Source: Canna indica (lineage: Eukaryota; Streptophyta; Magnoliopsida; Zingiberales; Cannaceae). From it: a stretch of 64,000 nucleotides of DNA. Position numbers and translations under genes: made by a program. Each line of letters begins with the position of its first letter. Position 1 is the first letter of the stretch. This document shows, one piece after another, positions 11,440 to 22,730 of the stretch. The stretch is from assembly GCA_034359265.1 (NCBI GenBank), contig CP136890.1, positions 90,669,501 to 90,733,500 on the forward strand, written 5' to 3'. Under the pieces are notes generated by a model. The model was given only the letters and a program-made list of their open reading frames with translations. It made no database searches and had not been told where the DNA came from.

Positions 11440-11444
11440 ATATT
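11440..11444 (+). repeat. Target-site duplication of the Copia-like element (left copy)
   Basis: TATAT here is repeated at 19208-19212 on the other side of the LTR element. The site lies in a TA-rich tract, so the duplication alone is weak evidence, but it agrees with the LTR ends. Confidence 0.75.
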
Positions 11445-12731
11445 GTTGTCGAAATGACGATACTAGAGAGGGGTGAATAGTGTGTTAACTTAATTGATTA
11501 GCCTAAATTCGATTTTAATCGTTTAGGCAATTTGCAATCTTACGATTTGATGCGAAAGCGATATAAATAATTAAGCACAAACAATAATAAATAACAATGC
11601 TAACACATGATTTATAGTGATTCGGCCATAATGCCTACTCCAATACCTAAGCACCCCGCTTAGGATTTCCAAACTAATTTTACTAGATTAATTTTGGTTT
11701 TCCTTACACAGAGGACTTTTCACTTGAAGAGTCGCACTCTCGACCTAAGATACTTCCACACCCGGAAGTCTCCGCCTTCTTATCGGGAGCACTCTTCCAC
11801 CTCAACCCTAAGGGACAACTAAACTAATCCTAGTAAACACTAACTTTACACAAGTGACTTTACACCTTTTCACGAACCACTTTCACACACAAGACCAAAC
11901 ACCTGGTCTTCGTACAAACTCAAATTAAATAAGTTCAAATAACAGATAAAAATACAAGTGAAAAGAGCTTAAAATAAAACCAATAATTATCTACTCTTTT
12001 CCAAGCATTGTAGCCTCCAACTCGCCAGTAGATGTGCTTTGAGTCGAAGCCGAGTTGAGGAGCAGTTGGCGCTTGAAGAAGAACTCGACGGAAGCAGAGC
12101 CCACTGCAATTAATCTCGTGGAAGGCTTAAAACTCCATTTTAATTGCTCAATAAAATATGTGAGAGTGAGTGAAGAAGTTAAAAGAAGTTATATGAGGTA
12201 TATTTATACCCTCATCAAGAAACGATAACTCAACAGATAGAAAACTATTCGTTGCAGGCCACCGGTCAATTGGTCGATCGACCGACCGATCGACCGCTCA
12301 TTCGACCTTCATTTTTACTCTTTGGTCGGTCGACCGACGGGTCGACCGCCCAGACGCGAGATCGCGTAATCCCACATTCGTTTGACCAGTCGATCGATCG
12401 ATGCGATCTTGCGTCTTCAGCAAACCCAGCCCGATCGACCGAACAAGGTAAGAAAAATGCCAGTAGCCTTGTCGGTCGACTGATCGGTCAACCGAACACT
12501 ACCGAAAATAGGCAGTGGTGCACGCGTCGCTCTTCGAGAAGTTTCCGCGACGAATCCGAGCGCGACTATCAATGTCCTTTCTATTTCTTCCGATATTTTC
12601 GATCGGGGACATCGAGCGCTAATTAATATGGAACCTGAAAGATATTCTCAACGAAATATTAGTTCCATGTTTGTTATCATCAAAGTCGAGATTAAGATAT
12701 TAAGACCAAGGTTGAAATCCTAAAGCCAACA
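11445..12731 (-). repeat. 3' LTR of the Copia-like element
   Basis: It starts TGTTGTCGAAATGACG and ends AAAGCCAACA on the plus strand (TG..CA), 1287 bp. On the minus strand a TATAAATA box lies at about 12199-12206. Upstream of it, in U3, are clusters of GGTCGACC-type palindromes. Compared with the other LTR it lacks about 130 bp after position 12514 and carries an inverted segment at about 12431-12514. Confidence 0.9.
12431..12514 (-). other. Inverted U3 segment relative to the other LTR
   Basis: This segment (GACCGAACAAGGTAAGAAAA through CGAAAATAGGCAGT) is the reverse complement of 18776-18850 in the other LTR, with small differences including an extra 10 or 11 bp around CTGATCGGTCA. The sequence on both sides is collinear in the two LTRs. 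GGTCGACC-type palindromes lie at its edges. Confidence 0.85.
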
Positions 12732-12746
12732 ATCTCTCCCTTTTTG
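12732..12746 (-). promoter_or_regulatory. Polypurine tract of the Copia-like element
   Basis: On the minus strand AAAAAGGGAGAGAT lies immediately before the 3' LTR start TGTTGG, the position of the plus-strand primer in LTR elements. Confidence 0.75.
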
Positions 12747-15700
12747 ATGATGACAAACATCCTTGAGAAAATATAACATTAAAGCATAGAAGATATCAAC
12801 TAAGGGATTTCTCCTCCTATCAACATGTATATCTATGAAATAAACTCTCTCTATCTATATGCATGAATTTCCTATATTTTCCTCCCCTTTATCTATAATT
12901 TTCTCCTCAATTTTTCTATACTTTTCTTCCTCTTTTTTTCTTATACATTTCTCCATATTTCTCCCCCTTTCTATACTCTTCTCTCCCCCTTTTGACATCA
13001 ATTAAAAAGGGCAAGAAATGTCAATCTAGTCAAAGTGATGAAACACAAATGTTATTTGATATGAAACAAAATACCAAGATATTTGATATGAAACAAAATT
13101 CATATCAAATATCAAACAAAATACCAAGATATCCCCCTTGAGACTCTAAAGATTAGTTTCCATAAAACATGAAAATCTCAACCAAAGGGATGGAAAACAA
13201 TATTTGATATGAAACAAAATTCATACATGATATGTTCAAAAACTAAGTATTTGAATTCAAAATTAAATCATGTATGTTCTCATATGAATGTACTTATATC
13301 TTTTCCATGACATTTTTAATTTCATTCAAACTTTCAAAATACCAAGATATGATTATTTAACTCATGTATATCAAGTTTGAAGTGAAACTAATGTCATTTG
13401 ATCTAAATATGAACTTAGCATGTTTTCATTTGAAATAAACATGAAAAACATGAAAATGCTAAGACTCAAGTTTTGATATCTACTCATGTTTTCTTATATT
13501 TAGGTATCTAGATATCAAACATGAGAGAATGTAAGTCTATGAATGAAGTTTGGGCTTAAGATGATTTTTTTTTTTTAAGTTTCTTTGTCGACTTAGGTCA
13601 ACCTATACTTCAAGATTTGAAAAATCAAACTTTTAAATCTATACAATATCATATTTTTGATGAAAATCTTTGGTACCAATTTTTGGATGAAAATTTTGAT
13701 ACCAAATATTGAATGATCATTTGAAATGCATGAATAAAGTTTAAACTCAAAAGAATTTTCAAATTGATATATTGATTTTAATATATTGATTTTAATCCTA
13801 TATTGATTTTAATAAACAAATTGAATAATCCTATATTGATTTTAATAAACAAATTGAATAATCCTATATTGATTTTAATAAACAAATTGATATTTCTAGT
13901 TATCATCCAAAATATCAAAATCATTCCTAGAAATGATTTTACTCAAGAAATTGTATGAATGATATTAGAAATGGAATCTAAATAGTATACATGAGTTTCA
14001 TTTGAAGTTTTTGAAGAAGAATCAAAGTATCAGAACGATTAGTGTTTCAAGAATGATGATACTTTGTGTTTTGAAATTCAACTTCAAAATTCCATTATTA
14101 ATTAGATTCTTGATGAAATGTTTTAAAATTTTTACTGAAGAAACTAGATTTTTCAGTGAACGTGCAGTTTCAAGAATCATTTAAAAAAGATTTTTCTATA
14201 TTTTCTATATTTTCCTAGAAAATCGGTTGAAAAAAATATAATTCAGCCTAAATTAAATGATATTTTTGTAATTTTCAATTATTCTTAAAACTCGTTCAAT
14301 TTTCATTCAAACTTTCATGACACCACATGATGATCATGTAAAGATCATATGTCAAGTTTGAAATAAAAATTATGTCCTTAAGTCAAGATATCAACCTAGC
14401 ATTGTTTCATTCAAAACTAAACTAGTTTTTATGAAACTTGCTACGTTTCAATCTTAACATTTACTCATGATTTTTTAAATTTAAACCTATGAATACCTAA
14501 CATGAGTAAATCTAAATATGTTCCCCAAATATGAATTGAAAATGAGACATTTAAGTCAACTTGTTGACTTGGGTCAACTTGGTTCAAAAGATATTTTCAT
14601 GAATTGACCTCTATTGTCATTTTATCCATATTCATATTAATTTTTCATTTTGAATGCATGGAAACATGTCATACCTATTCCTAAACATGTTTATGAAGTT
14701 TTGGACTTAAAATGAAATGTCCAAGTCGATTTGTTGACTTGGGTCAAACTTTTCAAGTTCAAGTCCTCTAAAGTGATATAGTTATCACATTTTTCATCTA
14801 GACATGAATTTTTCATTTTTAAACACCTAGACTCAAGTGATATGTATATCTAAATATGTTTGACAAACCACTAACTCAAAATTAGGTCTCTAATATGAAT
14901 TTTAACCTAGAGCAAATTTCATTCAATCAAGATGTCATGAAATTGCCTAAGTTATCAAACTTTTACCTACTCATGAAATTTTATATATTCATCTTACAAC
15001 ATCAATCATGAGTATAGAGACATCATTAAACATGAAAATTCAAGAATTATACTAAATTTTTTGTAAAACTAAATCATACCATATTTCTGAAAATTTTCCC
15101 AAAATTTTTCATTTCATTTTTCATTTGCTTTTAGATAGCATAGCTTTCATTAGCATTCACAACTTGCAAATAGATATCATTAGTATCATAATGAAATAAT
15201 ATGTCAACTAGCAAGCTAACATACTAAATAGCACAAGTTTAATGCAAAGTTTCATTAAAAGAAAATTCAACATATGCTAGATAGTAAAGATTCATTTTAA
15301 GGTGGATACCATGATATCAAAATGAATTTAAGGGATCTTAAGATGTGAAACATTTGAAGAATAAGATCTCTAGGTATGTTTAACTAGTTTGGACTTAAAA
15401 GAGTGTCTCTAATGGTAAGTATCAACCTAGAACAAATTTCATTCAATGAAATTTGCTTAAGTGCTAAAATTCTACCTACTCATGAGAAATCAAGGATTTT
15501 ATTGTGCAAATCTAATCATGAGTATAGAGACATAGTTTAAGCTTAAACAATGAGGTATAACACTAAGATTTTGAATTTATCAAAGTTATACATTATACTT
15601 GAAAATTTAGCCAAACTAATCTTTTTTTTCCTAATTAGCCTTTCTAAAATACTTATAACTTGCAACTAAGCTACACTAATATTTTTAGATAAAATATAGT

Positions 15701-16200
15701 TACTTAGCAAGCTAACTCAACCAAAAAGCAAAGAGATGCATCAAATATCATTATCAAAGATCACTTTGCTAAATGGTTTGAAATCCGTTTTAAAATGAAC
15801 TCGAGTGATATCAAAACGAATTTTAAGAGATCAAAAAATAATATAAATGAAAATATGATCTCCAACCCTTCCTATTGGTTGAAAATCGAAAGCCACAATT
15901 AGCCTACGATTTAAAACCGCAAGGTCGCTTAGGCCCATTACAGGCCACATAGGTCTCCGAGGAGACCGTGAAATCAAAATCAAAAATATTTTTTTTTAAA
16001 AAAAAAAAAAACTTATCAAGAGCGGGCAAAACCAACTCGAATTAAACATGATATCATAAACTTCAACTAAGGTAAAACAATGCAAGATAGAAGATGATAC
16101 CAGAATAGTTTTGATGCCAACTTTACCTAAGGCATCAAGGAGCTTGAAGTTGCAACCAATGGATGATTCATCAATCAAGTCCATGGTCAACCTCAACACA
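12747..16200 (-). other. Non-coding, repeat-filled interior of the Copia-like element
   Basis: About 3.4 kb of very AT-rich sequence occupies the place of pol, with no frame resembling protease, integrase or RT. It contains diverged internal repeats. The words CAAATTTCATTCAAT, TACCTACTCATGA and ATCATGAGTATAGAGACAT recur at about 14920-15030 and 15430-15535 (spacing near 500 bp). A looser match links about 13325-13470 and 14300-14450. A 33-bp tandem repeat lies at 13797-13888. CCCCCTTTTGACATCA-type words near the 3' LTR resemble decayed polypurine copies. Confidence 0.7.
13797..13888. repeat. 33-bp tandem repeat inside the Copia-like element
   Basis: The unit CCTATATTGATTTTAATAAA..CAAATTGAATAAT is present nearly three times without interruption. 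Confidence 0.9.
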
Positions 16201-17627
16201 TCACTTTCCTTTATCCTTATGTGGTAGCCCCCCTACAAGAGAGCAAGAAACTTTTGATACCCAAATAGCTTTGGGTCCTTGGGGGTTAGATGGCCTAGGA
16301 ATCCAAAGTGTCCTAGCAATACTTGGATTTCTTTTAAATGCACACTCATGGATAGCATGACCATAAGCATCACAACAAAAACAATGTCCATTGAATTTCT
16401 TTTTATTTTTGCTATGGACATTAGATCTATTTTTAGAATGCTTATCATGTGAAGCATGATGAGCATGAGCATTATTAGATGAAATTTTTTTATTTTGAGC
16501 ATGAGGTTTAAATGTGGAGTGCCTAACATGAAAATGATGGTGAACATTGATATTCTTTACATAGGCATTTTTTATTCTAGTGTTATTAGGAGATGAAACA
16601 TTTTTTAATTCATTTACTTTTTTATTCAAGAAAGTAATCTCACCTTTTTATTCATTCATAGATTTGTGCAATGCATGTAATTGAGATTTTAACATGCAAT
16701 TCTCATTTACTAAATTGTTATTTTTAAGCTTCAAATCCTTAAGCTCCAAATCTTTAAGCTCAAGTTCTACATTATCATGACATGAATCAAATGACCTAAA
16801 TTTCAATTTTTCATTTTCTAGTTTGGATTCATGCAAATGAGAATTAAGCATCTCATTTTTCTTTTTCAATCTTTTATTTTCCTTATCTTTTCTAACAATC
16901 AAGACATATATTTTTTGACATTCCTCAACTAGTTTTTTATATGGCATATTGAATGAACTAGAAGAGCTAGTACTATCATTATCATTATTATGACTAGAAG
17001 GAAAAGCGTGTACCTCATCATTGGTACTCATCAGGCAAACTTTTGAAGTAGCTTCATAGTCATTGCAAGATGATGCTTCATTCGAATGGGATGATGACAT
17101 AGAAGCTTTTGACCTCTTCTTTGCCTTGTTTTTCATGGTAGGGTAATTTTTCCTTACATGTCATTTCTCTTGGCACACATGACAAATCACATTTCTCTTC
17201 CGGCTTTTAGTGCTCCTATGACTGGAAGAGCTATAGACATCAAAACCAAGATTAGTAGTAGGTGATGATCATTGTCATCACCACCTTCAACAAAAGTGTC
17301 AATCTCTTCGGTTTTGGCACAATCATATAAAATATTTAAAGTGGCTCATAAGTCATAAGCTGAAGAGTAATGCATGACTTTATCTAGGATACCATTTGGT
17401 AATGTACAAAGAATACAATTCATGACATCTCCATTATACTTAAACTTTTTCTTATCTAATTCACTCCATTCATGCATATCATCCTTAGGTTCAATGAATT
17501 CCCAATGTAACATGTTAAAGACACCAAAACCTTTAGTCTTTAAATAAGTGTACATCCTATATTTCCAAAGACCAAAGTTTGAGTCATCAAACCTAGGAGG
17601 TGAAGACACTACCGACTCTAGAGCCAT
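16201..17627 (-). pseudogene. Copia-type gag, broken
   Basis: On the minus strand MALESVVSSPPRFDDSNFGL starts at 17627, followed by WKYRMYTYL and a WSELDKKKFKYN segment, the UBN2/DUF4219-type gag of plant Copia elements. The frame stops at about 17346. Near 17195-17150 a first zinc knuckle (CHVCQEK then a stop then HVRKNYP) has lost its last Cys. A Ser-rich and coiled-coil stretch covers 16648-17136. A second frame (16629-16201) has a knuckle CFCCDAYGHAIHEC at about 16390, followed by WIPRPSNPQGPKAIW. At least three frame breaks or stops make it a pseudogene. It would have formed the particle core. Confidence 0.85.
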
Positions 17628-17680
17628 TTCAAGATCGAGACTAGATGTAGAGGAGACGGTGCAATCTCAATCTACGACCC

Positions 17681-17692
17681 GCTCTGATACCA
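17681..17692 (-). promoter_or_regulatory. Primer-binding site for initiator tRNA-Met
   Basis: TGGTATCAGAGC on the minus strand, 2 bp from the end of the 5' LTR, is the classic complement of the 3' end of plant initiator tRNA-Met. It fixes the orientation of the element. Confidence 0.92.
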
Positions 17693-17694
17693 AT

Positions 17695-19207
17695 TATTGT
17701 CGAAGTGATGACACTAGAGGGGGGTGAATAGTGTGTTAACTTAATTGATTAGCCTAAATTCGATTTTAATCGTTTTCTTAAATCGTTTAGGAAATTTGCA
17801 ATCTTACGATTTGATGCGGAAGTAATATAAACAATTAAGCACAAATAATAATAAATAATAATGCTAACACATGATTTATCGTAGTTTGGCCTCAATGCCT
17901 ACTCCACTACCTAAGCACCCCGCTTAGGATTTCCAAACTAGTTTTACTAGATTAATTCAGTTTCCTTACACATAGGACTTTTCACTCGAAGAGTCGCACT
18001 CTCGACCTAAGACACTTCCACACCCGGAAGTCTCCGCCTTCTTATCGGGAGCATGCACTCTTCCACCTCAACCCTAAGGGACAACTAAACTAATCCTAGT
18101 AAACACTAAGTTTACACAAGTGGCTTTACACCTTTTCACCAAGGTAACCACTTTCACACACAAGACCAAACACCTGGTCTTCATACAAACTCAAATTAAA
18201 CAAGTTCAAATAACAGATAAAAATACAAGTGAAAAGAGCTTAAAATAAAACCAATAATTATCTACTCTTTTCCAAGCATTGTAGCCTCCAACTCGCCAGT
18301 AGATGTGCTTTGAGTCGAAGCCGAGTTGAGGAACAGTTGGCACTTGAAGAAGAACTCGACAGAAGCAGAGCGCGCTGCAATCAATCTCGTGGAAGGCTTA
18401 AAACTCCCTTTTAATTACTCAATAAAATCTGTGGGAGTGAGTGAAGAAGTTAAAAGAAGTTATATAAGGTATATTTATACCCTCATCAAGAAACGGTAGC
18501 TCAACGGATAGAAAACTATCCGTTGTAGGCTGCTGATCAATTGGTCGGTCGACCGATCGACCACTCATTCGACCGATTGACCGCTCATTCGACCATCATT
18601 TTTACTCTTTGTCGGTCGACCGACGGGTCGACCGCCCAACCACGAGATCGTGCGATCCCACATTCGTTCGACCAGTCGGTCGACTGACGCGATCTTGCGT
18701 CTTTAGCAAACCAAGTCCGGTCGACCGCTAGGGCTATTGCCCTTCTTAAGCCTATGTTGGTCGACCGAAGTAGCCACTGCCTATTTTCGACAGTGTTCGG
18801 TCGGCCGACAAGGCTACTGGCCTTTTTCTTACCCTGTTCGGTCGACCGCCCAGTCGACCGAATTTAGGCTGAATTTTATTTTTCAGCCTGGTTTTCTTCC
18901 GCGCTTTGTTTCCGGGTTCTGACTTTGAACGACCATCAACTTGGAGAGCTTTCATGTGATCTTTGAGCCCGTCCAATACGTCTTTGGTGCACGCGTCGCT
19001 CTTCGAGAAGTTTTCGCGACGAACCCGAGCGCGACGATCAATGTCCTTTCGATTTCCGATTTCTTTCGATATTTTCGATCGGGGACATCGAACGCTAATT
19101 GATATGGAACCTGAAAGATATTCTCAACAAAATATTAGTTCCATATTTGTTATCATCAAAACCGAGATTAAGAGATTAAGACCGAGGTTGAAAACCTAAA
19201 GCCAACA
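17695..19207 (-). repeat. 5' LTR of the Copia-like element
   Basis: 1513 bp. The plus-strand start reads TATTGTCGAAG where the other LTR has TGTTGTCGAAA, so the terminal CA on the minus strand has mutated to TA. It ends AAAGCCAACA. On the minus strand TATAAATA lies near 18470-18480 and U3 runs from 19207 to there. Palindromic TCGGTCGACCGA-type motifs occur repeatedly at about 18541-18862. Confidence 0.9.
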
Positions 19208-20348
19208 TATATATCATCTTTTTTTAATTAATTTATATTATATTATTGGTTGACATCACTAATCAATATTTATATTTGTAGATGTCGCGTGCCCGTTCTA
19301 GGGTTCATCGCACAGGTTTATCTCGGCCGCCGCCGCCGCCTGCGACAACACCACCACCACCACCAGCCGTGGCAGATGCTATACCACCACCACCTGCACC
19401 AGCCATGGTAGATGTTGTACCACCACCAGCTCGAGGTCGTCGTAGGCCTCGTGGGCCTAATTAGGGGGGGTGATGCACCTTCATCGTCTGACCAGCGTCG
19501 GCGAATATCGCTGAATGGTTTAAAGTAAGTAAACTAATTTATTTATTATAATTGTTAATAATTAATTGTTACTTATAATATTATTATACTTGAGTTGTAG
19601 ATTTCAAGGATGATGTTGCCTGAACCATGACCTTTATGCTTAAGAGTTTCTTTCATGAGCTGTGGACTTCATGGACCAGGGTGTTGGACCATTATCAAAA
19701 TTTATTATGGAATGAGTTCGAGATATGTAGTTCAAGTTCAAGTTTGATCTATCTATACAAGATTATTTGATTTGGACAGATATATTATTTTTTCTATTAA
19801 AAAGAAACTCAATACTTGTTGATCTCTGTTTTAGTTTCTTCTCATCCGTCTTTAAGAAATTCTTAGCATAATTGTTAAACATATAAAGAAATCACAGGTA
19901 ACATGCAGAATTTAGTAACCAATGAAAAATTCATATTTCCCGAGATAAAGGAAATTTTCTGAAGTTTCATAATTTTTTCAAGTGTGCACATGATTTATAT
20001 TGTAATATATCCAAGTTTGTTATTGTTCCATAATGGATCTGCAGCTTCATGTTCTTCTTCTGGAGATGTAAATTGATCTTTGTTGATTAGTAATCAATTT
20101 TAAGCCATTAGTTTTAATGGTTCTTCTGGAAATTAGTTTTAATGCTTGAGAAAATATGCATTAATTTTAAGCCATTAGTTTAAGGAAAATATGCCGTCAC
20201 ACAACTCCAACTTATCCCTTATTAACTCCATTTTCCTTCAAGAGAATGATTCAATACACATTTTAATCATTGAATCAAATTACTGTGTTGCATTCAACTC
20301 AGTAACATTTTAATCTAATCTCTAACAATGATTCAGTACACACCTCTT

Positions 20349-20432
20349 GAGCTGGGTTTTTCATTGCTTCCAAAACATCCTTCTTAAGACCCTGCAAATC
20401 CTCTTTAGCAATTTTGAGTTCCAAATACTGTA
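20349..20432 (-). pseudogene. Exon-like host fragment captured by the CACTA element (B)
   Basis: On the minus strand an acceptor CTACAG is followed by 28 open codons (YLELKIAKEDLQGLKKDVLE..) and a GTGTGT donor. This looks like a complete internal exon of a host gene. I do not recognise the parent. It lies within the long intron-like gap of the tnpA-like gene, antisense to it. Confidence 0.5.
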
Positions 20433-20659
20433 GCAGTAAATACTACAAATGGAGAAAGGAAAAAACGGTAGCATTTTGTTGTAGCATACTAAAACTTCTC
20501 CAAATCATACTAAAACTTTTCTTTTGTTGTAGCATTTTGATATCAAATGGCTTAATATGAAACTTCTCCAAATCATACCATTTAATATGAAACTTGGAGA
20601 AAAATGAAAGGAATTAGAAGGGTATTTATTTGGCAATGGTAGGAATTGTAATTCTAATG

Positions 20660-20917
20660 CTAGAGTGGTAATTCTGATTCAATTTCTACATTCATTTCAT
20701 TTGGTGTTGAGAAAGACCTTGAACTCCTTGACATACTTTGGTACTCAGTGCTCAACAAACACAAGTCATGCTTGCCACCAAGTAACTCTGCTTTTTTCTT
20801 ATTCTGAGAACTGTCACAATCATCTTTACATTGTTCAAGCAGCATATCTGTATCAATAGAAATAGACTTGAAGCCATGCCCACATCCTATCAAAGAAACA
20901 TGTTCCTCTCCTTCTTG
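20660..20917 (-). pseudogene. Exon-like host fragment captured by the CACTA element (A)
   Basis: A minus-strand frame preceded by an AG (CCATCTAG) reads HKQEGEEHVSLIGCGHGF, then KSISIDTDMLLEQCKDD, and ends ESELPL-stop at about 20660. The composition is that of an ordinary host protein and unlike CACTA proteins. The parent gene is not recognised. Fragment B lies downstream of it on the same strand, so both may come from one gene. Confidence 0.45.
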
Positions 20918-22319
20918 TTTATGCTAGATGGAGTTGTTTACATCATCTGTGGTCTCTATTTGGTCTTTAAAATGATTGTATTAAATTTTTTTTGTAGGCC
21001 CGATACACATGGGATCCCGCCATGCAGGCTTAGGTGGAGGATACTTGGGAAGTTTACAATAAGAAGCATTTCAAGGATATCTTCCACCGTGCGCGGGATG
21101 AGGCGCGGGCAAATATAGGCGGTAATCGGGATACGCCTATGGATGCGCTGAAGGAAAATGGGCCCAAATGGATAACGAGCCACATATGGGATTGACTATG
21201 CGACATCTAGGCGTCCGAGGAGTGGCAGGGTGCCTCCCGAACGACGCACCTGAACCGGATGACGCTAGTTAAGGGATCTGTGGCCCGACATACCGGTGGG
21301 TCCATCCCATTTACTAGTCACGAGCGTCGCATATATGGTAAGTAATTTAATAATAGTTTTTATTATTTATTATAGAAAAAACTAATTTTATTTATTTTAT
21401 TGCAGGGGACGCGAGACGAGCAGGGGACGCTCATTCTGGCTGATCCTTTGAGGGTCTTCGAGGAGACACATAGATATAGACACGGTCCTCGCTGGGATGA
21501 GTTCATCAGCGGGAGGTCGGAGACGATCCTGGTAAGTTAATATTTAATAAAGTTTATATTTTAAAAAATTATATTAGTTCAATTATGTATAATTTATTTA
21601 ATTAATCAATCTTTAAAGGCCACATATACTGAGTTGGTGACCCAGCGGGGAGGTGATCCTGCGCAGCATCAGCTCGATGTTGACGCATGGATACAAGTGA
21701 CAGGAGTCGATCACGGCCGTGTATATGACATTGGCACAACGGCCCACACACGGATATTGTTGCAGCCACATGGTGCGGGGTCGTCTGCCTTCACCTCTTC
21801 CACCGCTGGTCCATGAACATCACATGCGGGCTAGGATCGATTTGCAGCCTTAGAGGCTTCGCACGCAGAATTACAGGCTTCTCATGCACGCCTCATCAGT
21901 GAGGTGGCCGCTATGAGGGAGTACATGACACGTATTGCTTCATCCATGCCATGTGCTCCGGCCCCTCCGCCTCCCTCGTCATTCGACCCAACGTCAGCTG
22001 ATGCCCTCCCGACGCAACCCCTCTCATCACCGCATCCCTCGCGGCCACATGATGCACTTCATGATTGATGTACTTTATTTTCTATTTTAATGTAAACATA
22101 TTTTGATACGATGTAAATATTACATTTTGATATAAATATGTATAAATATTATAATTTGATGTGCGTCTTGAATATTCCCTTGTTGTAGCACCATTTTGAT
22201 ATAATTTGATATCTTGTATATTCTCTCGTTGTAGCATTGCATTTTGATATAATTTGATGTTAAATATTGTAAACATGCATTTTTTTTAATTTTTTTTTTT
22301 TAAAAAAAAATACACATTT

Positions 22320-22700
22320 GTGACGGCTCTACGACCGCTAGCCGTCGCAAAAGGCATATCGAACTAGTCGCCAAAAGCGATCGCAGTTACAATTGCGACT
22401 ATTATGCGACGACAAACGCGATCGCAGAACCGTCGCCGATATAATATTTGTGACGGTTATAGCGGTCGCAATGCCATTGCATATATAATTTTTGCGACGG
22501 TCAAAGAAGGTTGCAGATGTGACGCGACCACATTCTGCGACCGCTGCATACCGTCGCAGATCGATCGCAGAATATTCTCATTTGCGATCGCTGATTCCGT
22601 CGTCGTACATTTTTTACGACAAGATCTTTTGCTACCGCCATTTGCGACCGCATCCTGCGGTCGCAGAAGGTCTTTAGCGATCGTTTTCCGATGGTAAGGT
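22320..22700. repeat. CACTA right subterminal repeat array
   Basis: Many copies, in both orientations, of motifs built on TGCGACCGC, GCGACGGT and GATCGCAG, matching the left array. Presumed transposase-binding sites. Confidence 0.82.
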
Positions 22701-22730
22701 CTGTCGTAGATATCCCATTTTTTAGTAGTG

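Larger units (their letters stand above)
11445..19207 (-). mobile_element. Gag-only Copia-like LTR retrotransposon
   Basis: Two direct LTRs (11445-12731 and 17695-19207), a TGGTATCAGAGC primer-binding site on the minus strand (17681-17692), a polypurine tract next to the left LTR and a 5-bp duplication define the element. It reads on the minus strand, so the right LTR is the 5' LTR. The only protein-coding material is a broken gag (16201-17627). No protease, integrase, reverse transcriptase or RNase H sequence is visible in the 3.4 kb between gag and the 3' LTR. It is non-autonomous, and Copia membership rests on the gag type and primer site. It is the youngest layer of the nest. Confidence 0.9.
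19282..22068 (+). pseudogene. tnpA-like CACTA gene, broken, five probable exons
   Basis: Exon 1 starts MSRARSRVHRTGLSRPPPPP at 19282 and is Pro-rich, with a stop at 19462. Exon 2 at about 19602-19730 reads FHELWTSWTRVLDHYQNLLW. Exon 3 (about 20998-21337) has RYTWDPAMQA, VYNKKHFKDIFHRARDEA and a TGGSIPFTSHERR motif. Exon 4 (21406-21531) has LADPLRVFEETHRYR. Exon 5 (21619-22068) ends in a Pro-rich tail. This order matches plant Transposase_24/Ptta En/Spm proteins. Introns have GT/AG ends. Several in-frame stops kill it. The long gap between exons 2 and 3 holds exon-like host fragments. Confidence 0.78.
10392..22730 (+). mobile_element. CACTA (En/Spm-type) DNA transposon, defective, split by a Copia-like element
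   Basis: It begins CACTACTAAAAAAATGG (10392) and ends with the inverted CCCATTTTTTAGTAGTG (22714-22730). The flanks are AGC at 10389-10391 and AGC at 22731-22733, the 3-bp duplication expected for CACTA elements. Both subterminal regions (10420-10650 and 22320-22700) are crowded with TGCGACCGC/GCGACGGTC-type motifs, the presumed transposase-binding arrays. Plus-strand remnants of a tnpD-like and a tnpA-like gene lie inside. Without the 7.76-kb Copia insertion it is about 4.57 kb. Most of tnpD is missing, so it could not move by itself. Confidence 0.93.

Noticed and set aside
12252..12626. 124-codon plus-strand frame in the left LTR
   Set aside because: It lies wholly in LTR U3 sequence, antisense to the element, and arises from GGTCGACC repeats. 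The other LTR does not preserve it.
17673..17700. Possible tRNA gene near GCTCTGATACCA
   Set aside because: This is the retrotransposon primer-binding site. There are no A and B boxes or cloverleaf around it.
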